A program made the position numbers and the translations under genes. From Dichomitus squalens LYAD-421 SS1 (Eukaryota > Basidiomycota > Agaricomycetes > Polyporales > Polyporaceae), in assembly GCF_000275845.1 (NCBI RefSeq), contig NW_006766883.1, positions 1,449,163 to 1,513,162 on the forward strand: 64,000 nucleotides of DNA, given 5' to 3'. The notes under the pieces are model-generated. The model was not told the origin of the DNA and did not search any database. It was given only the letters and a program-made list of their open reading frames with translations. Numbering within the stretch: position 1 is the first letter of the stretch; each line of letters opens with the position of its first letter. Shown piece after piece: positions 11,866 through 23,228 of this stretch.

Positions 11866-11977
11866 TACGAGGGACGGCATATATATATGTACTCAGACCT
11901 CTTTTCTGGAAAGATAGCAACATGTCCTGCCACACCTAACTCTCCTTCTACAGAACTCACTGCTGCGCACAGCTACC

Positions 11978-13649
11978 ATGGACTCCGAGACGCAAGCTCC
12001 AGTTGCAATACAGTACGTTTTGATTGCTCGACAATTTTACCGTGGCCATTGACCAAATGCATTCTTACAGAGCGGCTTCAATATGGTTGAACAGATATCT
12101 GACTATCTTAGCACTGTGTCGGTCTGATATGTGCATTGTGAACAGGAGTTCTTCACTGACTCCAGAGCAGCGATACTATACTACGACTATCTATTGACCT
12201 TTGGCGACGAGGTTGGGCATTTTTGGGGAAAGGCCAAACTGTCTTTAGTCTCGGTGCTATTTGTGTTCAACCGATATCTCGGTCTCTTGGGACCTATTCC
12301 CGTCATTGCCGAATTCTTCATGGACTTGCCGCCATTAGTGAGTGGCATCTCAATGCTCAAACAAGGATGATATACCGAAATTATCACGTATAGCGGTCCG
12401 TTGATCTTGCTGTCGCCCAATTTCTCATGAACTAATATCGACGTAACGTGCACAGCTGCCGACAATTGCAGATGTACCACCAGTATTACGCGATTATCTG
12501 CCAGCTGACCGTAGGCAGTACGTTATACATCGCGTTGCTCGACTTTCATATCCACTGAGGACCGCTCAGTGATTCTCATTGCTCGTACTTATGCCCTATA
12601 CAGCCGAAGTAGGCGAGTCTTGATAGGGCTGTTGACATTCGCAATACTCCTACTAGCAGTGAGTCGAATCCGAGTTTTGCTTCCTGCCATCACCTGAGGA
12701 GCCATCAGGCCACGATTGCTGCAGTTACTGCGAAGACGACCGTCGTCACCTCAAGCGCACCGCAACCTGAGACATCCATGGGATGCGATCTCTCTCTAAC
12801 GTTTGCTCAGTAAGTGCGACCCCTTCTGATGATGCGGCCCTATTCCTGATTCAACTCGCAGAGGCCTCCGTAAGTTTGCGTCCCTACCTCAGGTACCGTC
12901 GCAGATTTGACAGGCCATGACAGGCAGTGCTGTAGGCTGGATAGCTATGCTCTGTCTGGATACAACCGTATTCAATCTCACACTTGCCAAGACTGCCCAA
13001 ATGCGCGAATACATGCATCACGGGTTGTTTTCGGTTCTATTCCGCGACGGTGAGTTGTTGGATTCAGGAATGAACATTGAGTTGCCAGAGACGCGGAAAC
13101 TCATCCAAGCTAAGGTGCCGTCTATTACGGGTGCGTACACATGGACGCCAGCCAGGATCCGATGGATTGACCTCTACGCCAGGGTGTTGGTGGTTGCGGG
13201 AGTTGCGAATTTACTCACGTTCTTGGTGAGATATACAATGGTCTTGGGTCGCTAGATTTCTCCACTAATTCGTCCCCATCGCAGGCACCCCACGTAAGTC
13301 TTTAGCCACCGCACCTGGACATTTAATCCTAAGCCGAGCAGATCACGGACGCGAACAGGGGACTCGCGACCACCTTGACGAATGCGTAAGCCGCTCCAAC
13401 TCTTGTCGTAGAAGGCTGGCCGCCTTAGCCATTGACATGCACATGCGCTCGCGCAGCCTCTCCACCACCCTCATTTCGCGCATCTGCCTCAACATACGAG
13501 ACCCAAATCTGCACGCCAACGCACATCTAGGTGATCAAATGCGAGCTTCGTCGACGTCGGGGATAGATGCAACGATCGCCTCGCAGCACATCCAGCTGGG
13601 CTATCTCCGGACCAGACCAACCCGGGAAACTGCAGACTATGCAGGGTGA
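11978..13649 (+). CDS. DUF6533 multi-pass membrane protein
   Basis: The family signature is clear: AILYYDYLLTFGDEVGHFW, then KLSLVSVLFVFNRYLGLLG, YHQYYAIICQLTV, VILIARTYALYSRSRRVL, SAVGWIAMLCLDTTVFNLTLAK, VLVVAGVANLLTFLAP and ISTTLISRICLNIRDP-like segments (the last reads LSTTLISRICLNIRD here). These give about seven hydrophobic helices. The family is expanded in Agaricomycetes and has no established function; a receptor-like role is often guessed. The gene has many short introns. One exon must be an 8-nt microexon (12862-12869) to keep the frame between FAQ and RSAVGW. The ATG at 11978 (MDSETQAPVAIQ) is the best start. The second and third exons cannot be joined with fully canonical phases, so the 5' end is uncertain or slightly damaged. 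The last exon stops at 13649. Confidence 0.75.
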
Positions 13650-14226
13650 TAGCGTTTTCTTCGTGACATCTCGCGACTCCTTGACTTTACGAGGCCTCGA
13701 GCAGCGTCACATTCCGACGGGCTCAACACAGGGGGAGTTCAACCACTGTACACGGAGCGAGGCCTAGCGTATCGCTTGACCAATAGGTCTATGGAGGCGA
13801 CCTGTGGCCGCGGGGGATCTCGGTCATATTCTGCGGTTTTAGCGAGGGACCTGTACATGTGTCCGTGGTAGATCCCAGGCGACTTTCATTGGCGACCACC
13901 TACATTTGGGAGACCTTGGTGTTATACTGGCTATACGACGTCTCTAATGATCAGTAGCCCTTTCGCGTCTATCGAGTGACAAGAGTCGATCGCATGCCAG
14001 GGGCGCATACAATGCCCCTTGATGCTGAGGGCAGCAGTGTGAGCCTCCGGTCGACATCCGCGAAGTCCTCCGATTGTGGTCGGATCGCAGTGCGTGGTGA
14101 CCATCGAGCCAACAGCGTACCGCGTGGGCTTGTCATTCCTGCATCTCGCATCTCTTGGTCCCAGAGTCAGAGGCCTTGAGCCGGGGCTCGACCCGTTCCC
14201 TGGTCGCTCATGCGAACTATGGCAAT
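13650..14226. other. Intergenic, convergent gene ends
   Basis: This 577-bp interval lies between the 3' ends of the DUF6533 gene (+) and the glucosyltransferase gene (-). I see no coding similarity, RNA gene or repeat in it. Confidence 0.5.
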
Positions 14227-15710
14227 CTAGTCTCTCATTTCTAACGGTTCGTAATAGTCTGTGCTCTTCCTGCCAAAACCCCACAGCCGTCCCAGGACCC
14301 CACGGCGCTCATTACCCGCCTTTTGGACCTCGCCGTTCTGCATCACCTGGTACCGCTTCCCCCTCCACTCCACCTCGTTCCCGAGTATGGCAGCAGTCCA
14401 GATGGGGAGTGCAAGCAGTTCGCGCAACGCCCATGCGCCAATAAACTGCCACCGCTTGTCCGCGGGCACGGGGTGTCCCGCCAGCGAGGCGCAGACGTCC
14501 AAGTCGACAAGCAGCCAAACGAGGAAGTGCACGGGGAGGAAGAGGAAGACGGGGAGGCCGGTGAGGTACTTCAGCCCGGCAGCGGCGAGGAACCCGACGA
14601 GGACCGACTCCGTGAGCGGCTCAACGAGCGTCGCAGCGAGGACCATGTGCTTGCGCACGCGCACCCAGCGGATGCGGCGCGCGACGTAGTCCAGGACGGA
14701 CATGTCCCCGACCGCGTTCCTCGCGACGTCGCAGGACATGTCGTGCCCGAGGCCGAGCTCGTGCCACAGCGCGCTCGCTATCATGTTGTCCTCCGCCAGG
14801 AAGCGGCCGAACGCGGCGAGCCCGCGCTCGCCCGGCTGGCACCCCCCGCTCGCCGCGTCCGGTATGCGCCGGAGGGAGCCGTCGACGCGCTCGAGGTCGG
14901 ACTTGCGGTAGAGGCAGGACTTGCCGACGACGCACGAGTCGACGGCGACGGTGTTGATGGCGATGTACATCTTGGCGTGGTTGGTGTTGAGGAAGGCCTC
15001 CTCGACGTACGAGCCGAGCGCGTAGTTGGTGACCCAGGCGAGGGGGACGTGGTGCACGACGCCGATGCGGCGCGGGCGGGCGGGGGCGGACGGCGGGGGG
15101 CTGAGGATGTCGACTGCGCGGGCGAGCGTGCCGCGGTCGACCATGACGTTCGAGTCCAGCACCCAGAGGATGTCGTGGGCGGCCTCGCGATAGCCGGTCA
15201 TGAGGTTATTGACCTTGGGGTTCACGCCCACTGTCAACCCGCTCCCTTGACAAGGACGTCAGGAGGTAGTACTCGACCAATGTCGCATGACGACGTACCT
15301 ATTGCGATGCGGGCGTCGACATGAGGGTATTTGGCCATGAGGTCTCGGACGACTGAGAGAGCCTGGTCATCCTCGTCGTCGACGCAGAAAAAGATTTCAT
15401 AATTTGGGTACTCCTGAATGAACGTGGACTCTAGGTTCTCGTACAGGTTGGTATCCAAGCCTCTAAGGGGTCGTAGAATGGACACTCCGGGCACAGAGGA
15501 CGCGGGTGCGGATGACAAGGGAGAACGCGGACGAAGTCGAAACCGCTTCCGACTAGGAGAATGAGCAATGTTGGACTCGAGAAGGACGGGAGACACTCAC
15601 GCGGCTATGCAACCGATTAAACCAAAAGTGAAGAGGATGACATACCACGCAACGCTGACCGAAGCTAGAGAGAGCCTGAGGATATCCCGGGATTGGGGGT
15701 CGGCGGACAT
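14227..15710 (-). CDS. Ceramide glucosyltransferase (GT21)
   Basis: The enzyme transfers glucose from UDP-glucose to ceramide to make glucosylceramide in the Golgi/ER membrane. Exon 1 starts at 15710 (MSADPQSRDILRL) and encodes an N-terminal transmembrane helix (VAWYVILFTFGLIGCIAA). Later exons carry the glycosyltransferase-2 fold: GVSILRPLRGLD, FFCVDDEDDQA (first Asp motif), NPKVNNLM, LWVLDSNV (second Asp motif), FLAEDNM (third) and RRIRW, the R/QxxRW motif of processive and GT21 enzymes. Two or more C-terminal membrane helices follow (GLPVFLFLPVHFLVWLLVDL). Two introns join in frame. The last, long exon is very GC-rich and generates long antisense open frames that are not genes. Length (about 450 aa) fits the family. 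It is divergent from the F-box gene. Confidence 0.9.
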
Positions 15711-16039
15711 GGATCCAAGTTGAAGGCCTGATGCCTCGGAGGAGGCTGCCCTTGGCTGCGAAGGCCGGGGAGACTAGGCTGAGGCTGGTGCTGGACGATG
15801 TCGGAGTCGAAGCGACCGCAGTGCACGCGTTTCGGGCGACGGGCGGCCCGTCGGCCGCCACCCCAGCGTCGTCCGGCCAACTGATCCGCCGTCACGCGGT
15901 GACCACACGCGTTCACATTAGCGCCTGCCCACGCGACGCGTTCAACTTCCGTCATCCTCCCGCCAGGCTGCCCCGGACTCCCCTCCATGGTTCCACAAAC
16001 CCTGCTGCAGACCCATCTAAGACCGCTACTCTGCGAGAC
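15711..16039. promoter_or_regulatory. Shared promoter region between GT21 and F-box genes
   Basis: This 329-bp interval separates two start codons facing apart. It must contain both 5' UTRs and both proximal promoters. It is GC-rich and I see no convincing TATA box. Confidence 0.5.
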
Positions 16040-17894
16040 ATGGACTACTGGAAAACTCCGTTCAGAAGGGGAATAGAAAGCTTCCAGGCAGGAAAGTACG
16101 ACCTGGCCATTGCTTCATTCTCCGAGGTGAGCTTGTCCACAATTCCAATCTTTTGCGCCTTCAACATGTAAGTTTCTAGTCCTTGAAACACGGGGGAGAC
16201 CCTGGGACGATATGTGACTCTCGGGCAGCCGTTTATCAGAAAATGGGCAAACTGAAGGAGGCGTTACGAGACTCGAAGACGGTGATAGATTCCCAGCCTA
16301 GCCGTTGGCAGGTGAGTCGATCCCCGGGCTACATGAGATATCCAGTAACACCATGTCGCAGGGATATGCACGCTCCGCTCGTCTCTTTCACCACATCCGC
16401 AAGTTCGATGCTGCATCGCGTATGATCGACCTCGCTCTCGAACGCATCCCCTCCCATCAGTCCGCACGACGCGACGAAATGCTCGCGCTTCGGGGCGCAG
16501 TGGACTCCGCGCGTGAAGAGGCCACCAAGGAAGCTGCGAAGCTCGTGTCTCAACGAGCCTGCCATTTTGGCAAGCTTCCTGTGGAAATCGCGAACACTAT
16601 ATTCTCCTTCCTCCTCGCCGACGATCATGCCTATGTCGTTGTCCTTGCTCAGGTGTGCCAAAATTGGCGCTTCACAATCCTCGGCACCCCTGCTTTCTGG
16701 AGCATCCTTGTCCTTACGGAAAGACACCCGGCGCGTAAAATCAGAGTGTGGAAGGAGCGTTCCAAGAACCGGATACGAGAGCTAGCGTTGACCGAGGACT
16801 TTAGCTTGACGCCATCTGTCCTCGAGGAACTCCACAAGTTGTCTCTCAATTCCTTAGTCACGCTCAGACTAGACAACTTCCCAATCACCCATCTTCCTGC
16901 TAATCTACCATCCATTGGCGGCGCATGCCTGCAAGCTCTTCGTGGATTGCGCCGGGCAGACGTCACATTGCTGAAGGGGAGGCTGCAGTGGCATGGCAAG
17001 ACGCCTGTCTTCTCTCCCTCTGTGCTCAACCTTAATTCTCGCACTGATCAGAAAGCTGATTGGACTGAGCTCTCGAACAGTCTCACGGATCTTGAGGAGG
17101 GCTACTTCTACGGCGCGTTCAGTCAGCGCGACTGGCATAATGCACTGTGGCTCTTTCATCGTAACGTCAACTTGGCTCATCTTGAAATCCGTTCATGGTA
17201 CCCCGTCACGACACTTCCTCCTCCCACCGAGAGAGAACTACCCCCTACGATCCTTTTCCCCAAACTCACCTCCCTGAAAATCTCATTGTCTCTTCCGGGC
17301 GCCCTACTGGCACGCCTTGCGTTTCCGTCTCTCACGACTCTGGAGATCTCTGGTTGTCCCCCTCCTAGTGTCGACCACGCTCTGCGACATCTCGCGGACG
17401 GCAATGCCCCGAAGCTCACGTCACTCGCGATACGGAATTCGACCTGCGACCCGCAACTCATGATCCGCGTCCTGGCCGCGACGCCGTTGCTGGAAACCCT
17501 CGAGCTCTGCTATATCAGCACCGTGAAGGCCGTTCTCGAAGCCCTCACGCGCGTACCAGATCCCCAGCCTGTCGACACGGGAGCACCGCACGAGGTTTCC
17601 ACGGGCGTTTTATGTCCCGTCCTTCGCCATCTCGACTGCTCCCGTAATGACGCTGTCAGCGGCGGGGAGCTCGTCCGTCTAGTCAAGATGCGCATCGCGG
17701 AGGCTGAGAAGTGCGCTGCGCGCGAGAGAGATGATCCTGGGCAGTCTGGCGTCACGCGCGTGCAGCCCCTCCAAACCCTGATCGCCGACGGCTGTCCAAA
17801 CCTGGACTCAGACGTGCTGCCGTGGCTACGGGAGAAGGTCCCCTCGGTCAGTTGCGTCTATATGACAAAGAAGGCCGCTGCGTGGAAGCGGTAA
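16040..17894 (+). CDS. F-box protein with N-terminal TPRs (Pof3/Dia2-like)
   Basis: Three exons join as 16040-16126, then the exon from about 16173 (SLKHGGDPGTICDSRAAVYQ) and the long exon to 17894. The N-terminus has TPR-like helices (GIESFQAGKYDLAIASFSE, SRAAVYQKMGKLKEALRDSK, ARLFHHIRKFDAASRMIDLAL). An F-box follows at about residue 150 (FGKLPVEIANTIFSFLL ... VCQNWRFTILGTPAFW). The remainder has LRR-like repeats (LTSLKISLSLPGALL, LTTLEISGCPPP, LETLELCYIS). This TPR/F-box/LRR order is that of fission-yeast Pof3 and budding-yeast Dia2, SCF adaptors acting at replication forks. However, Agaricomycetes have many F-box paralogues, so the precise orthology is not proven. Confidence 0.8.
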
Positions 17895-18029
17895 GACGGT
17901 TTCTCGCGGATGGGAACGGTGGCGCTGGTACGACATATTGCCGGTCGCTGAACGTACGACTGTGCTGACGAGTCAAAGTGAAATGTATTGTATTCGCTAG
18001 CGACGAGGCTCCTGAGACCCCGGCGTGGT

Positions 18030-19703
18030 CTATTGCAGCTCTGTGAGCCCGAAGAGCTCTACTGTGTTCTTCCATGCCTTCTCTGTGACCTTCTCGAACG
18101 GGACGCCTTCGGTAAGCCGATGGATTACCCATGCCACGCCGCCGATCGCGGTCGGTTCGTTTCGGCCCTTCACGGGTCTGCCGTACACAAAGGACTCGGG
18201 CTTCGTGGCCTGCGGAAAATACAGCGAGCCCAGAGAAGGTGGGAGACTCGCGAGGTGGGGCTTGGACGCGTGGGTAGATGTCAAAGAGCACCACGGTGCA
18301 TCTGCGCAGATCGTATGTTGAAGGACACAGACGCCGAGGAGGCGACGGACTTGCCTGTCTCGAACATGATCCACTGGGGGCGGATGCTCTTGGCGGTAGC
18401 AAGATTCTCCTCGGTCTTCATGCTACACCCGTTGACGCTGTAATTGTTTGTGAGTGCAGGAGCCTCTGGTAGTTCGCAGAAGGCCACCTACCCTATGTGG
18501 AATCCCATGTCCATCTGTCGAACTACCGTCAGCGGCTGGCGAAGATATGATCGCAGGAACATACGAGTTCCTTGGCTTCCTCGGGGGTTCCGGTGAAGCT
18601 GTGCACAACTCCTCCTTTGCCACCAACTTCTTTGCCGCCGTCCTTGTCATATCCTTCTTCGCGGAGGATTTGGACAAAGTCTTGGTGTGCGGCACGAGAG
18701 TGCAAGAACAGTGGAAGGTGGTACTCTTTCGCTAGTGATAGTTGCGAACCTAGTGGAAGCGACGAGAGCAAGCAAGTTTGGATGTGAGCCTCGGGCATCG
18801 AGGAGCAGAGAACTAGCCCTACGAAAATGACGACGTTGGACCTCCCGTGATGCGAAGTGTGTACGATCGTAGTCTGCAGTAGAGGCCGTCAACTCCGTGC
18901 TATCGACGAAGGCGCACTTAGTGGTCATGATGTACCTAGGCCGCACTCGCCTACTGCGACGACCCTGCCCTTCCCAGTCAGGTTCGCGGCGATTAGCTTG
19001 TCAAGTTCTTCCAAGTATGCTGCAGGGCCTCCACGGAAATCATCGAACTGCTTCGATCGGGTTGGATGACAGCCAACAGTGGCATAGAATCCTAACTGGC
19101 TAGCTAGCTCCAATGCCTCCTTGGATTCATGTAGGCTGCCACCGGTGATGATCATGCTCTTAACACCCGCCGCTCGCGAGCGTTCAATCATGGCGTCCAG
19201 GTCGTCTGCATTACACGGGCTATTAGTTATGCGCCGCACCCAAGATTGAAGACGCCACGGCCCCCGTATTCTATCGACTCACCTTCGTGTTTGCGTTTGC
19301 CATGGTGGTACCCCCGGAAAACAGGATCGGTCAAGTTTACTGCACGCAGAATCAATCGAAATGTCTCGGCGGTGCTGATCGTACTTTATACACAGACGAC
19401 TGCTCACCTGCGATATCTGCAACGCCGATAGGCGAATAATCAGACACTGGTACACGAACGGCATGCAGTATCTCCGCCACAGGGCGTACCGATGTATCGG
19501 TGATTGCTTGGGGCACTCGTTTGTTCGGGTGGTCTCGCGGCGATGACTGTCACTGGCATGATCTCAGAGGCGCTTCTTATTAGGCTCCTTGGTCGTGGTG
19601 TGATAGATTGTGGCACTGGTAGAGAGTCGAAGATGTGTCTTCGCACTTGAGGACAGCAGAAAGGACGCACGAGGAGCCTCGGGGATAAGTAAGACGTCGA
19701 CAT
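18030..19703 (-). CDS. TatD-family metal-dependent deoxyribonuclease
   Basis: All TatD motifs are present over about seven exons: [82 protein letters not shown] and ETDAPWCS. The Glu, His and Asp metal ligands are retained. These nucleases degrade DNA during apoptosis-like fragmentation and repair. The start at 19703 encodes an Arg-rich leader ([15 protein letters not shown]) that could target mitochondria. An intron follows it and leads to the frame that continues into the catalytic domain. The ETDAPW motif is split by a GC-AG intron (18354-18302). The stop is at 18030. It is head to head with the thiolase gene. Confidence 0.88.
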
Positions 19704-20171
19704 CCACTCGGCCACGTTAGGACAGCGCTCAACCGGGAGTTGGCGCACTGGGCATTACTTTCATAGGTAGGACGCCTTACCAGCCATTCGACCACGGAGT
19801 AACCTCAGCGTTCATGCATTGTGAGCGCATATACCAGAGCAAACGGTGATCCTCAGCGTAGCACTGGTGTCGAATGAACGATGTGAACACCTTCCCGAAA
19901 AAGTCGGAATATCACATGAGTGCGGCACGGCCGGTCTCTCTCGCGTCCGCCCCCACCGCTCGTCGTGACGTTCAAGATCCGGAACAAGCTTTTTACGCTC
20001 AGGCTAGGGCCGCACAATGCACGTCTGCTGACCGTTGGGGCGATCGCTGCCGGTCATACTGCTTATAGCGTCTCCGAGGGTGCGCTCGGACGATTCTCGA
20101 TAATTACCCCGCGCTCGAGCTGCTGCCCCCCAGGTTCCTCCTAAACCCCTCCTTACGCTCAGACGAACGAC
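19704..20171. promoter_or_regulatory. Shared promoter region between TatD and thiolase genes
   Basis: This 468-bp interval separates two diverging start codons. No fatty-acid response element could be recognised with confidence, and no RNA gene is seen. Confidence 0.45.
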
Positions 20172-21768
<1,597 letters not shown>

Positions 21769-23228
21769 TATATATGGCGCGGCCGCCTTCTGTAGTGTCA
21801 CTCTGACCGTCTGGGACGCAGTGTTGTCGAAAGTTTAGTCGCGCACTGGTGTATCACGACTGCTTGTTGCTATTGGCTTGAGAACGTCAGAAAGTGTACC
21901 TATCCAAGACTTACATTAAGACTTTCCACGATATATGCTACAGAGGCGTTGTTGGACTGCTGGCAGGGAGTTTGACACCACCCTAAATATAGAGGAAGGA
22001 CAGCAGCAAACTGCTCAGCTAGGTGGTATCAAAGACGGTCAGGCCAGAGAACAGGCGTGGGCCTGCGCGAGTCGTTGTCGTTACGGAGGGAGGGAGTGAG
22101 GCCCAGTGAAAACCCCGCCTATTGCCAAAGATTGCTGGCTATTGCCGTCTGATGCCGTCTTTTCGGAGCGATTTGGATGACAGCTCGGCGTCTAAAATGG
22201 CTCGTTTCATACATCGATTGGCTCGTTTTATATATACAATGGGCCGTTCTATATGTACAATGGGCCGTTTGACGTCGATCGATAGTATTAAACCGGTGTC
22301 CGATGTATATATACTGTTCCATCCACATCTATTACATATATGCCTCCCTGTGTGCCGACCGACGGTTATCCTACCATATCCATTCTTACGATCTCGTCCC
22401 CAGCTCCTTCGTCCATGACGCCATCGGTGTTCGCAATGCTCTATATATAGTGGGCGAAAGCCGTCCTCCCATCTCTGCGCCCTTTCTTCCCTCCTTTCAC
22501 CATCCCTTTCTGTCCTCGGTACTCTCATTCACCGTGAGCCTCGCTAACAGGTAGGGTATCGCTGTCTGTACACGTCAACACAGGTGAGTGGGTTACTCGC
22601 TGTCACACAGCATACAGGTAAGTCGTGCGGGTGCAGCAACGCAGTAGGTTAGAGCACGTCGTGGTAGGTCACTGTACGCGGGCTTGGCACAATGCGCGGG
22701 CGCGGGGAGTAGCGTATTATTATGTAATGCGAAATTTGTATCGTAGAGTAACCACCCATAAATATATATATCCGTTCATGCTCGATCTGGTGCCCTAGCG
22801 CAACGAGCCCCAACTGTATAGGACTGTTGCACTCTGTTCCTATATTTTTGCCAGGTGTTCAATAGAGTGGAACATACAGATATCGGGCGAAAAATATGCA
22901 AATAGACGGAGACAGACGGGAAAAGACGACGAACGGCAAATAGCTTTTTGTGTGCATATGGACAGATATATATGCATTCACCTACATACATGTGGATATC
23001 TGACTACTTCTGCCTTTTGGGCGGACTGAAACGGGCCGAAAAAGATGAGAATCGTGAGCAACAGGGAAGGTTCTCACTGGGAGTGAGGGACGAACGGGAG
23101 ACGTGCTGATCGGCTTGTGTCTCACGCCGCTTGTCCTGCCCGTCCTCGGCAGGCGCCGGCACATTATATGTCCTTCAGCTATTCTTGTCTTCTTTACGTT
23201 CTCTCGAGCCCACTGGGCCTGCGGCGCC
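21769..23228. other. Long intergenic region upstream of the lyase gene
   Basis: This 1.46-kb interval has no coding similarity. It contains AT-rich stretches with several tatatata runs (about 22225-22315 and 22755-22770) and a short tandem repeat at 22196-22277. It probably contains a long promoter and 5' UTR for the gene at 23229. Confidence 0.5.
22196..22277 (+). repeat. Degenerate minisatellite, four copies of 21-22 bp
   Basis: Four adjacent degenerate copies share the pattern aTGGsyCGTTytatayataca, beginning at about 22196, 22217, 22239 and 22260. The last copy diverges after CCGTTT. The two central copies are most alike. Confidence 0.6.

Noticed and set aside
14323..15324. 333-codon open frame on the + strand
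   Set aside because: It is antisense to the GC-rich last exon of the ceramide glucosyltransferase, which has clear motifs. Its own translation is Glu/Val/Arg-rich without family similarity.
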